DNA from: an uncultured Paracoccaceae bacterium
Lineage (GTDB): Bacteria; Pseudomonadota; Alphaproteobacteria; Rhodobacterales; Rhodobacteraceae
Direction of reading: 5' to 3'
DNA: 64,000 nt
Assembly: GCA_947499725.1 (NCBI GenBank)
Contig: CANMPK010000005.1
Span: 1 to 64,000, forward strand
Shown: positions 35,601-44,946 of the stretch, piece after piece
Numbering within the stretch: the first letter of the stretch is position 1
How the letters are laid out: every line of letters starts with the position of its first letter
Program-made: the position numbers and the translations under genes
The notes under the pieces: model-generated
Told to the model about the DNA's origin: nothing
The model's database searches: none
Seen by the model: the letters and a program-made list of their open reading frames with translations, nothing else

Positions 35601-36125
35601 TCACAGAAACATATCTGCAATCTCGGCCCAGGTGTTGACGCGTTTATACCGCGTCTCATGCAGGTTTTTGGGGGCAGAATACACAACCGCTTCGCCCTCC
35701 AAGCGTTCAAAGTGGCGCAGAGAGTCGTCGATCAGATAGTCCACATTCGCCACATATTTATCGCCGCAAAACACCAGCTTCTTAGGGTTAAAGAAGGGTA
35801 GGTGTTCTTGTACCCACTCAAACTTTGGCATCAGGCAACGCGGGTGATCCATAGCGGCTGTCACGATGAACACATCGTGTTTTTGCACCAGCTGTTCCAG
35901 AACCTCGACCGCGCCGATGTTTGGTTTGAAATCGCGAAACACTTGCCCTTCATCCAAAAGGGCCAAGCGTTGTGCGGCTTGGTCTGGGGTGAGCATCCCA
36001 GCGATATGGCGTTTGTATTTGAAGGCTGGATCAAACCCGAAATTGTCGACGCACCAATCGTAGATGTAACCGTGAAGGTCACAAATCACGTCGTCCATAT
36101 CGATGCCAAGTCTACAGGGGTACAT
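35601..36125 (-). CDS. 5'(3')-deoxyribonucleotidase-like HAD phosphatase
   Basis: 174 aa with AGGA upstream. It is a HAD-superfamily hydrolase: the nucleophile motif is DMDDVICDLHG (residues 9-19), with VTAAMDHPR and IDDSLRHFERL as motifs II and IV. The short length and the NT5C-like pattern suggest dephosphorylation of (deoxy)nucleoside monophosphates in the cytoplasm. It is transcribed leftward behind gap, separated from it by a terminator. Confidence 0.72.
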   Translation of the reverse strand: MYPCRLGIDMDDVICDLHGYIYDWCVDNFGFDPAFKYKRHIAGMLTPDQAAQRLALLDEGQVFRDFKPNIGAVEVLEQLVQKHDVFIVTAAMDHPRCLMPKFEWVQEHLPFFNPKKLVFCGDKYVANVDYLIDDSLRHFERLEGEAVVYSAPKNLHETRYKRVNTWAEIADMFL

Positions 36126-36150
36126 GGGTAAAATCCTTTATAGAAATAAA

Positions 36151-36179
36151 AAAGGCCCGCTGGAAAACCGCGGGCCTTT
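36151..36179 (-). terminator. Terminator of gap
   Basis: Perfect 10-bp stem AAAGGCCCGC / GCGGGCCTTT with a 9-base loop. On the minus strand it is followed by TTTATT. It lies 22 bases after the gap stop. Confidence 0.85.
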
Positions 36180-36201
36180 GAAAGCTTTATGGTGAGGTGC
36201 C

Positions 36202-37203
36202 TTACAGGAACTTCGCCATCGCGCGGCCCGTATCGATCATACGGTTCGAGAAGCCCCACTCATTGTCATACCAGCTTACAACGCGGATCAGACCTTCGGA
36301 AGTCACGGCTGTTTGCGGGGATGCAAAAGTGGAAGAGTGTGGGTCGTGGTTGAAGTCGATGGACACCAGCGGGCCATCTTCGTAACCCAGCACGCCTTTC
36401 AGCTCGCCTTCGGCTGCTGCTTTGATTGCGGCGTTTACGGATTCAACAGTCGCTGCTTTTTCAGGAACGAATGTCAGGTCAACCAAGGATACGTTCACGG
36501 TTGGAACGCGGATCGCGGAACCTTCCAGACGGCCTTTCAGGTGTGGCAGAACCTCAGAGATCGCACGGGCTGCGCCAGTGGATGTTGGGATCATGGACAC
36601 AGCCGCGGCGCGTGCGCGGTACAGATCTTTGTGCGCTGCATCGTGTGTTGGCTGATCGCCTGTGTAGGCGTGGATGGTTGTCATGTAGCCTGTCTTGATG
36701 CCGAACTCTGTGTCCAGAACCTTCGCAACAGGGGCCAAGCAGTTTGTTGTGCAAGACGCGTTGGACACGATGGTGTCTTCGGCTGTCAGGTCTTGGTGGT
36801 TCACACCGTAAACAACTGTGCGGTCAACGTCTTTGCCAGGGGCAGAGATCAGAACGCGCTTGGAGCCGTTTTTGAAGTGCTTGGACGCTGTTTCACGGGA
36901 TGTGAAGATGCCGGTACATTCGTATGCGATGTCCACGCCTTCCCATGGCAGCTCTTCCGGGTTGCGGATCGCTGTCAGTTTGATGTCTTGGTTGCCCACT
37001 TTGATGCGGTCACCTTCGACGATCACTTCGTCTTTCACGCGGCCGTGTACAGAATCGTAACGCAGCAGGTGCGCCAGAGTTTCAGCAGGTGCCAGATCGT
37101 TGATGGCAACAACGTTCACGTCTTGAACGTCGTTTTCCAGGATTGCGCGCAATACGTTGCGTCCGATGCGGCCGAAACCGTTGATAGCGATGTTCAGAGT
37201 CAT
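36202..37203 (-). CDS. gap: Glyceraldehyde-3-phosphate dehydrogenase, type I
   Basis: 333 aa from ATG 37203 (GGGAGG 6 nt upstream). The enzyme oxidises glyceraldehyde 3-phosphate with NAD and phosphate in glycolysis and gluconeogenesis. Clear features are the NAD fold (IAINGFGRIGRNVLRAIL), the catalytic Cys motif SNASCTTNCLAPVAKVLD, GDQPTHDAAHKDLYRARAA and WYDNEWGFSNRMIDTGR. The promoter has two operators for a LacI-type regulator whose gene is divergent. Its presence next to a plasmid replication module is unusual. Confidence 0.95.
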   Translation of the reverse strand: MTLNIAINGFGRIGRNVLRAILENDVQDVNVVAINDLAPAETLAHLLRYDSVHGRVKDEVIVEGDRIKVGNQDIKLTAIRNPEELPWEGVDIAYECTGIFTSRETASKHFKNGSKRVLISAPGKDVDRTVVYGVNHQDLTAEDTIVSNASCTTNCLAPVAKVLDTEFGIKTGYMTTIHAYTGDQPTHDAAHKDLYRARAAAVSMIPTSTGAARAISEVLPHLKGRLEGSAIRVPTVNVSLVDLTFVPEKAATVESVNAAIKAAAEGELKGVLGYEDGPLVSIDFNHDPHSSTFASPQTAVTSEGLIRVVSWYDNEWGFSNRMIDTGRAMAKFL

Positions 37204-37255
37204 GCTTAGCCTCCCAATAGAATAAAACCGAATCCCCAACGCACGCCGTGCGATT

Positions 37256-37291
37256 GTTAGCGATAACTTTTGCAGTACCGTTATCGTTAAC
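37256..37291. promoter_or_regulatory. Two tandem LacI-type operators between gap and the regulator gene
   Basis: GTTAGCGATAAC (37256-37267) and GTTATCGTTAAC (37280-37291), each of the form GTTA-N4-TAAC, are 24 bases apart (centre to centre). They are almost mirror images of each other, 53 bases before gap and about 100 before the lacI-like gene. They probably bind the adjacent repressor. Confidence 0.65.
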
Positions 37292-37388
37292 GCTTATATA
37301 AATCAAGACGAATCCCGATCTGCGGCTTTTTTACGCCTTAGATACGAAACGAGTTGATATTTGGTGAAGCATTCACCAGCATGCGCCC

Positions 37389-38381
37389 ATGACCAAAGGG
37401 TTGAATTTAAAAGACGTTGCCAAACTTGTTGGCGTAAGCGAAATGACCGCCAGCCGCGCCTTGCGTGGGGCGCCGGATGTGTCGGCGACCACCCGTAAAA
37501 AGGTGGAGGATGCCGCGCGCAATCTGGGCTATGTGCCCAACCGCATCGCGGGCAGCCTGTCCTCGCAATCGGTGAATTTGGTGGCCATCGTGGTGCCTTC
37601 GCTCAGCAGCTATGTGTTCCCCGAGGTTCTGTCTGGTTTGAACTCGGTTCTGCGTGACAGCCCTTTAAAACCTGTTGTTGGGGTTTCGGGCTATGATTTG
37701 GTCGAAGAAGAAAGCGTGATCCGCGAGATGCTGTCTTGGCGGCCCTCTGGTTTGGTGATCGCGGGGCTCGAACATACTGAAACCACGCGCAACATGCTGC
37801 GCAATGCGTCATGTCCGGTGGTCGAGATCATGGACACCGATGGCGACCCTGTGCGCCATTGCGTGGGGATTTCCCATATGGATGCGGGCCGCGACATGGC
37901 GCGTAAGATCGTGGCGCAGGGCTATCGTAAGATCGGCTTTATCGGCACGAAGATGCCGCAGGACTACCGTGCCATCAAACGCTTTAAGGGCTTCAAAGAA
38001 GGCTTGGCCGAGGTTGGGCTAACTCTGTTGGATCAGGAACTGTTTCCGGGGGGATCGTCGATCAGCCGTGGTCGTAAGTTAACGGCAGAGGTGTTGGAGC
38101 GCTCGCCTGATTTGGATTGCCTGTATTATTCCAGCGATGTGATGTCGGTGGGTGGCTATATGCATTGCTTGGCCGAGGGGCTTTCTATTCCGAATGACAT
38201 TGCTTTGGCGGGGTTCAACAATCTGGAAACCCTGAACGGTTTGCCGATTGAGCTGGCCACAACAGACGCCTGTCGCCGCGATATTGGGATGCGTGCCGCA
38301 GAGATTATTCTGCTGGGTGAGACCAAAAATTGGGTGTTTGAAAAACTCTCGCCCAAGATCACGCTGGGTGAATCGCTTTGA
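37389..38381 (+). CDS. LacI-family regulator, probably CceR-type central-carbon regulator
   Basis: 330 aa. The N-terminal LacI helix-turn-helix is complete (LKDVAKLVGVSEMTASRALR, then YVPNRIAGSLSSQS), followed by a periplasmic-binding-like sugar-sensing core (LVAIVVPSLSSYVFPEVLSG). It is divergent from gap with two LacI-type operators between. In Rhodobacter sphaeroides the LacI-type regulator CceR controls central carbon genes; this could be the orthologue, but a GntR-type function is not excluded. Confidence 0.72.
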   Translation: MTKGLNLKDVAKLVGVSEMTASRALRGAPDVSATTRKKVEDAARNLGYVPNRIAGSLSSQSVNLVAIVVPSLSSYVFPEVLSGLNSVLRDSPLKPVVGVSGYDLVEEESVIREMLSWRPSGLVIAGLEHTETTRNMLRNASCPVVEIMDTDGDPVRHCVGISHMDAGRDMARKIVAQGYRKIGFIGTKMPQDYRAIKRFKGFKEGLAEVGLTLLDQELFPGGSSISRGRKLTAEVLERSPDLDCLYYSSDVMSVGGYMHCLAEGLSIPNDIALAGFNNLETLNGLPIELATTDACRRDIGMRAAEIILLGETKNWVFEKLSPKITLGESL

Positions 38382-38420
38382 TTTCGTGATTTTCGGGAAT
38401 CGGCTTAGGCTGGTTCTGAC

Positions 38421-39527
38421 ATGAGCGATGATCCGAAAAAACCATCAGATACCTATGACGAAGGCGTTTTGCCGCCGTCGGTGTATGATGCGCCGGAAAC
38501 GCCTGAAGAAGACCTGTGGTTCTTGCCCGGCCCGCCCGAAGATTTCGCGCCGGGGGACAGCCCCTTTCCTTTCGCCAATCGCACCCATCTGGTGAAGCCC
38601 ACCGCTTGGGCCAAGGCGGAACAGACCCATTACAAAGCCTTGCTGGCCGCCGCTGAAGCGGTGGCGCGGTTTGGGGCGCGTCTGGAGGCCATGCCGCCGG
38701 ATGTGATGGAGCGGATTGCCCTGCAAACCACATCTGCCGTGCTGCGCACCGAGGGGATTTGGGCCAAGCCGGAACATATTGCCTTGTTCCGTGCCTTGCG
38801 GATCAGCTCACACGATGAAACCCGCGATTTGGAACGCGCCTCTTGGGCGGTGCGACGATTGATTGCGATGCGTCATGGTGGTCCGTTGGATGATGGGCTG
38901 CATGTGTTTCTGGATCGCCGTGCGCAACATCAAAGCGGGGCTTATGATGGCGCGGAAGGCGTAGAGGATCGCCTGCATGGCGCGGACCTGAAAGCCACCG
39001 GTGAAGATTGGCAAAAGCAAATCCAGCAGGCGGGAGATATTCATCCGTTGACGCGCGCGGCCTGTGGCTTGTTCCTCTGGCGGCGGTTTGAGATTTCGCC
39101 GATTGATTACGCTTTAGAGCCTTTGGTGGTCTCGAGCTTGATTGGGGCAGGGGGCGCGGCGCCGTTTTTACCGATGCCCGAAGGGATGCCGCAACTGCAT
39201 GCCCATGCGGCGGATCCGTCTGAGGCTTTGTTACGGTTTTACCAAACCACAGAGCAGGGCGCTTTGATGTCGATGCTGGAAATGGATCGTTTGGTGCGTT
39301 GGCGCAGTAAGGCGGTCGAGGCGATTGCCGATCTATCAGGCCGTACCCCGCGCAGCATTGTGGATACGGCTTTGCGGTTTCCGGTGTTCTCGGCAGAACT
39401 GGCAGCGCGGTTTGCGGACTGCTCGGCCATGTCATCGCGGCGCAATCTGAACCTTTTGCAAGAGCGAGGCTTGCTTAAAGAAGTGACGGGGCAAAAACGC
39501 TATCGGTTTTGGGCGGCGCTGCTTTAG
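38421..39527 (+). CDS. Hypothetical DNA-binding-like protein with C-terminal winged helix
   Basis: 368 aa, not assigned with certainty. The long acidic N-terminus (DTYDEGVLPPSVYDAPETPE) is followed by helical regions and a C-terminal helix-turn-helix-like segment (FADCSAMSSRRNLNLLQERG, then LLKEVTGQKRYRFWAAL). This order resembles the DUF1612/HTH_13 proteins of rhizobial plasmids, but the match is from memory. It follows the regulator on the same strand after 39 bases, so the two may share a transcript. Confidence 0.55.
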   Translation: MSDDPKKPSDTYDEGVLPPSVYDAPETPEEDLWFLPGPPEDFAPGDSPFPFANRTHLVKPTAWAKAEQTHYKALLAAAEAVARFGARLEAMPPDVMERIALQTTSAVLRTEGIWAKPEHIALFRALRISSHDETRDLERASWAVRRLIAMRHGGPLDDGLHVFLDRRAQHQSGAYDGAEGVEDRLHGADLKATGEDWQKQIQQAGDIHPLTRAACGLFLWRRFEISPIDYALEPLVVSSLIGAGGAAPFLPMPEGMPQLHAHAADPSEALLRFYQTTEQGALMSMLEMDRLVRWRSKAVEAIADLSGRTPRSIVDTALRFPVFSAELAARFADCSAMSSRRNLNLLQERGLLKEVTGQKRYRFWAALL

Positions 39528-39564
39528 CGGTTTTCATTTTGCTTGGCGTCCCTAAGGTGGGCGC

Positions 39565-40179
39565 ATGACGTTTTTCGTAGATACGCTTGCCGTGGGCACC
39601 TTTGCTTTTGCCACGTTGGGATTGCTTGGCTCGCCCGGTCCGGCCATTGCCGCGCTTGTGGCCGTGGCCCGTGCGCAGGGGTTTCGGTTGGGCGTGCGCT
39701 TTTATCTGGGTTTGCAGATCGGCGTTGCGATTGCGGCGGCTTTGTCGGCGCTTGGTTTGGCGTCGCTATTGGTCGCCGTGCCAGAGGCGCGTTTGGTCAT
39801 GACCGTGATCGCCATTGCGTATCTCTTATATATAGCCTTCAAAATCGCCACGGCTCCGGTTGGAGAGGTGCAACCCGAAGACGCCCCGCCCAAACGCGGC
39901 TTTTTCCTTGCGGGGATCGTGGTGGGGGTGGTGAACCCCAAGGCCTATTTCGCATTTGCCTCTTTGATGGTGCCCAGCACCTTGGTGATTGGCGCGCCTT
40001 ATACGGATACCTTTGTGAAATGGGCCGTCGCGGTTCTGGTGGTGATGGCGGTGGATATTGTCTGGCTGTGTGTGGGTGTTGCCTTGGGGCGGGCCAGCTT
40101 GCCGGCAAAGTGGGAAAAGCGGCTGAATATCGTCTTGGCTTTGATGATTGTCGCGGCAGCGGCCGTGACAGTTCTATGA
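39565..40179 (+). CDS. LysE/RhtB family amino-acid exporter
   Basis: 204 aa with six probable membrane helices. The LysE signature is present near the N-terminus (LGLLGSPGPAIAALVAVARA). The later VGVVNPKAYFAFASLM block is a conserved family motif. Substrate cannot be told. It follows the winged-helix gene by 37 bases. Confidence 0.82.
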   Translation: MTFFVDTLAVGTFAFATLGLLGSPGPAIAALVAVARAQGFRLGVRFYLGLQIGVAIAAALSALGLASLLVAVPEARLVMTVIAIAYLLYIAFKIATAPVGEVQPEDAPPKRGFFLAGIVVGVVNPKAYFAFASLMVPSTLVIGAPYTDTFVKWAVAVLVVMAVDIVWLCVGVALGRASLPAKWEKRLNIVLALMIVAAAAVTVL

Positions 40180-40378
40180 AGGATTGCGTCTTATTGACCA
40201 AAGTCGCGGTAGATTGTTGATCGTTGCGCATTCCTGTTCTAAAAGAGCGGCAAATGAGTCCCCCTTTGTCAGCTTCTTGCAAGCTTTAGGACTTATCAGA
40301 CATTTCCGAACCCGCGTTTCTGGCCGTTTTGCCAGGGTACGCACACTCTCTTCTTGAACGGTGAAAGGCACAAATCCA

Positions 40379-42595
40379 ATGACCGAAACATCGCAACCAG
40401 ACGTATTGTATACAATTGTAGACGAAGCGCCGGAGCTGGCTTCTGCCTCTCTGCTGCCAATCGTCCGCGCGTTTGCTGCAGCGGCTGATCTGAACGTTGG
40501 CACAAAAGACATTTCCTTGGCGGGCCGTATCATTTCGACCTTCCCAGAAACTCTGACAGACGCGCAGCGTCAGTCTGATGCTCTGGCAGAGCTGGGTGTG
40601 TTGGTGAAAACACCAGACGCGAACGTGATCAAACTGCCTAACATCTCTGCTTCTGTGCCGCAGCTGGTGGCCGCTGTGACTGAACTGCAGGGCAAAGGCT
40701 ATGCGCTGCCGGATTACCCTGAAGATCCGCAGACAGACGAAGAAAAAGCGATCCGCGCGCGTTACGACAGCATCAAAGGTTCCGCTGTGAACCCTGTTCT
40801 GCGTGAAGGTAACTCTGACCGTCGTGCGGCGAAAGCTGTGAAAAACTACGCGCAGAACAACCCGCATTCCATGGGCACATGGGCGTCTGACAGCAAGACC
40901 AAAGTGTCTTCCATGCCGGGCAACGATTTCTACGCGAATGAAAAATCTGCGATCATCACAGGCGCGCAAGCGGGTGATGCGAAGATCGAATTCGTAGGTG
41001 CAGACGGTTCTGTGACTGTTCTGAAAGACGGTTGGCCGCTGGAAGAAGGCACTGTTGCAGACGCAACATTCATGTCTGCTTCCGCACTGGCGACTTTCTT
41101 GGCAGGCGCGATCGAAGACACCAAAGCTGATGGCACCATGTTCTCGCTGCACATGAAAGCGACCATGATGAAAGTGTCTGACCCGATCATCTTCGGTCAC
41201 GCCGTCAAAGCATGGCTGGGCCCAGTTTGGGACAAGCACGGTGAAGCGATTGCCGCAGCAGGCGGGTCCCCGAACTCTGGTCTGGGTGACGTTCTGGCAG
41301 CGATCGACACAATGGCGAATGCGGCAGAGATCAAAGCGGAAATCGCAGCGCTGGATCGCCCAACGATGTACATGGTTGATTCCGACAAAGGCATCACCAA
41401 CCTGCACGTGCCATCTGATGTGATCATCGATGCGTCCATGCCAGCCGTGATCCGCGCAGGCGGTAAAGGTTGGGATGAAGCAGGCAAAAAAGGCGACACA
41501 AACTGTGTGATCCCTGATCGTTGCTATTCCACCATCTATGACGAAGCGATCAACTTCTTCAAAGCAAACGGCGCGCTGAACCCATCCACTGCGGGTGCGG
41601 TTGCGAACGTTGGCCTGATGGCGCAAAAAGCGGAAGAGTATGGCTCTCACCCAACAACATTCGAAGCTCCAGCAAACGGTACAATCCGCGTTGTTCTGGC
41701 GAATGGCGAGACGCTGCATTCTCATGACGTTGAAGCAGGCGACATCTGGCGTTCTTGCACAGCGAAGAAAGCACCAATCGAGAACTGGATCGAACTGGCG
41801 ATGGATCGTCAGCGTTTGACTGGCTCCGAAGCGATCTTCTGGCTGGACGCAAACCGCGCACACGATGCGCAGTTGATTTCCTTGGTCGAGCCAGCACTGG
41901 CAGCGGCCGGTGTTGCGGACAAGTTCCAAATCTTGGCACCACGTGAAGCGACAGCACAAACGCTGAAAACCATCACAGCGGGTGACGACAGCATCGCGAT
42001 TTCCGGTAACGTTCTGCGTGACTACCTGACTGACCTTTACCCAATTCTCGAGCTGGGCACGTCTGCGAAGATGCTGTCTATCGTGAAACTGATGAAGGGC
42101 GGCGGCTTGTTTGAAACAGGTGCGGGCGGTTCTGCGCCGAAGCACGTGCAGCAGCTGGTTGAAGAAAACCACCTGCGTTGGGACTCTATGGGTGAGTTCT
42201 GTGCGCTGGGTGAAAGCTTCAACTTCCTGGCAGACAGCAAGGGCAACGCGAAAGCGGGCGTTCTGGGTGCAGCGGCAGAGATCGCGACACAGGGCATTCT
42301 GGACAACAACAAATCCCCATCCCGTAAAGTGGGCGAGCCTGACAACCGCGACAGCCACTACTGGTTCGCGCGTTACTGGGCAGAAGCACTTGCAGCACAG
42401 ACAGATGACGTTGAGCTGGCAAACCACTTCGGCGAGATCGCAGATCAGTTGATCAAAGGCGAAGCGGCGATTTTGGCAGAGTTGGCAGAGGTACAAGGCA
42501 AGCCAGTTGATCTGGGCGGTTACTTCAAAACCGACGCTGATCTGGCCGCAGCCGTGATGCGCCCATCCGCGACATTCAACGCGATCATCGGCTAA
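40379..42595 (+). CDS. icd: Monomeric NADP-dependent isocitrate dehydrogenase
   Basis: 738 aa from ATG 40379. This large monomeric form converts isocitrate to 2-oxoglutarate in the citrate cycle. The sequence begins with [20 protein letters not shown], with conserved [35 protein letters not shown] and [20 protein letters not shown]. It is unlike the dimeric type in length and order. Codon use is strongly biased, as for a highly expressed gene. It is followed by a good terminator and no operon partner. Confidence 0.95.
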   Translation: MTETSQPDVLYTIVDEAPELASASLLPIVRAFAAAADLNVGTKDISLAGRIISTFPETLTDAQRQSDALAELGVLVKTPDANVIKLPNISASVPQLVAAVTELQGKGYALPDYPEDPQTDEEKAIRARYDSIKGSAVNPVLREGNSDRRAAKAVKNYAQNNPHSMGTWASDSKTKVSSMPGNDFYANEKSAIITGAQAGDAKIEFVGADGSVTVLKDGWPLEEGTVADATFMSASALATFLAGAIEDTKADGTMFSLHMKATMMKVSDPIIFGHAVKAWLGPVWDKHGEAIAAAGGSPNSGLGDVLAAIDTMANAAEIKAEIAALDRPTMYMVDSDKGITNLHVPSDVIIDASMPAVIRAGGKGWDEAGKKGDTNCVIPDRCYSTIYDEAINFFKANGALNPSTAGAVANVGLMAQKAEEYGSHPTTFEAPANGTIRVVLANGETLHSHDVEAGDIWRSCTAKKAPIENWIELAMDRQRLTGSEAIFWLDANRAHDAQLISLVEPALAAAGVADKFQILAPREATAQTLKTITAGDDSIAISGNVLRDYLTDLYPILELGTSAKMLSIVKLMKGGGLFETGAGGSAPKHVQQLVEENHLRWDSMGEFCALGESFNFLADSKGNAKAGVLGAAAEIATQGILDNNKSPSRKVGEPDNRDSHYWFARYWAEALAAQTDDVELANHFGEIADQLIKGEAAILAELAEVQGKPVDLGGYFKTDADLAAAVMRPSATFNAIIG

Positions 42596-42616
42596 GCCGA
42601 AGGTTCAAAAAATTAG

Positions 42617-42647
42617 AAAAGCGCCCGTGGCAACGCGGGCGCTTTTT
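42617..42647 (+). terminator. Terminator of icd
   Basis: Stem AAAAGCGCCCG / CGGGCGCTTTT (11 bp) with loop TGGCAACG, followed by T. It lies 21 bases after the icd stop. Confidence 0.9.
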
Positions 42648-42806
42648 GCGTTTTGGACTGGGGAGATATGCGAGTTCTTGCTCATGCTCAAAGCCTCACC
42701 GACATGTGATGGCCCACGCCTTGCCCCCAAGCGGCGAATTCAGTTTGTGTACGATCATAACCAGCGTTCATCTTGGCGCTGTGTGTTTAAAGATTAGGAA
42801 ATTCTA

Positions 42807-43382
42807 ATGCGATCCACATTTTTGTTTTTGGCCGCTATGGCCCTCACTCCGTTGCAAGCTGCTGCCGAGGCTGTGCCTTACAAGCTTGATGCGTCTCACA
42901 GCCAGATCATGTTCAGCTACGATCACCTTGGTTTTTCGACGACCTACAACATGTTCTCTGGCTTCGAAGGCGACATCATGTTTGATGCGGAAAACCCAGC
43001 GGAGTCTTCTGTATCCGTTGCGATCCCAGTGAAGAGCCTGTTCACAGGTTGGGAAGCGCGTTTCGAACACTTTATGTCCGAGCAGTTCTTTGGTGCAACG
43101 GACGAAGACCTGATGACCTTTGTGTCCACAGCGATCGAAGTGACTGGCGAAGAGACAGCGATCATCACAGGTGATCTGACCATCAACGGTGTGACCAAAT
43201 CCGTTGATCTGGATGCCAAGCTGAACGCGTCAGGCAACCACCCGCGCAGCCAAAAACCATGGCTTGGTTTTGATGCGACAACCACATTGCTGCGCTCTGA
43301 TTACAATCTGGGCCTCGCGGCACCAGCGGTCAGCGACGAGCTTGAGGTTTCCATCTCTATCGAAGCAGGCGCAGAAGGCTAA
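42807..43382 (+). CDS. Periplasmic YceI family lipocalin-like protein
   Basis: 191 aa with a signal peptide (RSTFLFLAAMALTPLQAAAEA). YceI proteins bind isoprenoid lipids such as polyprenyl chains. The family pattern (YKLDASHSQIMFSYDHLGFS, then FTGWEARFEHFMSEQFFGA and GDLTINGVTKSVDLDAKLNA) is complete. A cytochrome b561 gene with its own C-terminal YceI domain follows, so both probably act in the same periplasmic electron-transfer or lipid process. Confidence 0.88.
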   Translation: MRSTFLFLAAMALTPLQAAAEAVPYKLDASHSQIMFSYDHLGFSTTYNMFSGFEGDIMFDAENPAESSVSVAIPVKSLFTGWEARFEHFMSEQFFGATDEDLMTFVSTAIEVTGEETAIITGDLTINGVTKSVDLDAKLNASGNHPRSQKPWLGFDATTTLLRSDYNLGLAAPAVSDELEVSISIEAGAEG

Positions 43383-43406
43383 GCCTGTCCCGCGAAGATT
43401 TATTTT

Positions 43407-43446
43407 TCCTCCTCCGGCTGTCATGCTGGGGGAGGATTTTGTTTTT
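43407..43446 (+). terminator. Terminator after the yceI gene
   Basis: A short stem CCTCC / GGAGG with a GC-rich loop, followed by ATTTTGTTTTT. It probably ends the yceI transcript before the cytochrome b561 gene. Confidence 0.5.
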
Positions 43447-43507
43447 ATAAACGTCAAACGAGACACGGGTCTCTTGGCAATATGTTTGAGATCAAAGGGA
43501 CATTGAG

Positions 43508-44734
43508 ATGCAAAACAAAGCAGAGACATCATCGCGCCTTTCAGACAGCACGTCGCGGTTTGGACGCGTGTCTATCGCTTTGCATTGGCTGACGGCTTGT
43601 TTGATTTTCTCGATGTTCGCTTTGGGCTTGGCGGCGAGCTATTGGCCCTTTGATACCGCCGAAACATTGGCGACCAAGGCGCGGCTGTTTTCCTTTCACA
43701 AGACGCTGGGTGTTTTAACATTTTTCGTGGCTGCGCTGCGGATCCTGTGGCGGTTGACGCAGCCACGCCCGGCAGCTTTGGCGCAGGGAGGGCGGCTTCA
43801 GCATTTTGCGGCGGAAACCGTGCATTGGTCTTTGTATGTGGCTTTGGTGGCTGTGCCGCTGACCGGTTGGGTGCATCACGCGGCCAGCACTGGTTTCGCA
43901 CCGATCCTTTGGCCTTTGGGGCAGGGTTTGCCTTTCGTGCCGAAGTCTTTGGAATGGGCGGCGGTGTTTGGAAAGCTGCATTATGTGTTCAACATCGTGC
44001 TGGCGAGCTCGATCGCGCTGCATGTCGTTGGCGCGTTAAAGCACCATGTGATCGACAAAGATGAAACTCTGCGGCGGATGTTGTCCAGCCGGGTTGAGAT
44101 CCTATCCGGCTTGCGTGCGGCGGCGTCGCATCGCGCGTCTGTTTTTGCAGCGGCTGTTGTGTGGTGCGGGGCGGCAGGTTTGGCTGTGAGCTTGGCCATG
44201 GCGGGCAAGGACCAAGCCACAAGCGCGAGCGCAGCGCCGGCTTTGACGGCGGTGCCTTCGGACTGGGTGGTGCAAGACGGGCAGTTGGGCATCACCGTTT
44301 CGCAATTTGGGCAAGCGCTCGAGGGGCATTTCGCAGATTGGACTGCCGCGATTTCCTATTCTGACACGCCGCAAGACGGGGTTTATGGCGAGGTGAGCGT
44401 GACGATTTCGATCCCATCTCTGACCCTTGGCAGCGCCACGCAGGATGCCTTGTCGCCTGACTTTTTAGATGTGGCCAACCACCAGACGGCCCAGTTCTCA
44501 GGGCCGATTGTTGCGGCAGAAGACGGGTTTCGTGTGGCGGGGACGTTGCAATTGCGAGAGATCAGCGCGCCGGTGGATGTGCTGTTTGATCTTGCGATTG
44601 AAGACGGGGTGGCCACGGCCAGCGGGGCTGCTGTTTTGGATCGGCGGGATTACAATATGGGTGCCGCCTATGATGACGAGGCCAGCGTTGGCTTTGGCGT
44701 TGATATCACCTTTGATCTGGTGGCCACGCAATAG
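43508..44734 (+). CDS. Cytochrome b561 - YceI domain fusion protein
   Basis: 408 aa. The N-terminal half (about residues 15-195) is a bacterial cytochrome b561: four membrane helices and haem-ligand His residues in VSIALHWLTACLIFSMFALG, FSFHKTLGVLTFF and ALHVVGALKHHVI. After another hydrophobic helix (AAVVWCGAAGLAVSLAMAG) the C-terminal half is a YceI domain (DWVVQDGQLGITVSQFGQAL, later LDRRDYNMGAAYDDEASVGF). It is adjacent to a free YceI protein, which suggests that the two domains meet the same ligand. Confidence 0.88.
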   Translation: MQNKAETSSRLSDSTSRFGRVSIALHWLTACLIFSMFALGLAASYWPFDTAETLATKARLFSFHKTLGVLTFFVAALRILWRLTQPRPAALAQGGRLQHFAAETVHWSLYVALVAVPLTGWVHHAASTGFAPILWPLGQGLPFVPKSLEWAAVFGKLHYVFNIVLASSIALHVVGALKHHVIDKDETLRRMLSSRVEILSGLRAAASHRASVFAAAVVWCGAAGLAVSLAMAGKDQATSASAAPALTAVPSDWVVQDGQLGITVSQFGQALEGHFADWTAAISYSDTPQDGVYGEVSVTISIPSLTLGSATQDALSPDFLDVANHQTAQFSGPIVAAEDGFRVAGTLQLREISAPVDVLFDLAIEDGVATASGAAVLDRRDYNMGAAYDDEASVGFGVDITFDLVATQ

Positions 44735-44746
44735 GCCCCCTTGGAC

Positions 44747-44761
44747 GTTTCGCGGCGAAAC
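44747..44761. repeat. parS-like palindrome, copy 4
   Basis: GTTTCGC-G-GCGAAAC, the inner 15 bases of the parS-like palindrome, 15 kb from parB, just after the b561-YceI gene and before the accessory patch. Confidence 0.6.
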
Positions 44762-44946
44762 CGTTGCGGGATGTGCCATCCCGTGAACGCATCCCAAACG
44801 ATTGGTTAAAGGTGGCAATTCGCCCCTTTCAGGGTCTGAAACGTACGTTTTGGAAAGGTGCCTCTCTCGAAGCACTTAGATGTATTGCAAGTTGAAATGG
44901 ATTAATTCAAAGTCGAAATCAGTGTTTATTTGGAACATTCGATTTC

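Noticed and set aside
40286..42496. A 736-residue open frame antisense to icd
   Set aside because: Its extent mirrors icd and its composition (Cys, Arg, His rich) is that of a shadow of strongly biased codons. icd itself is unmistakable.
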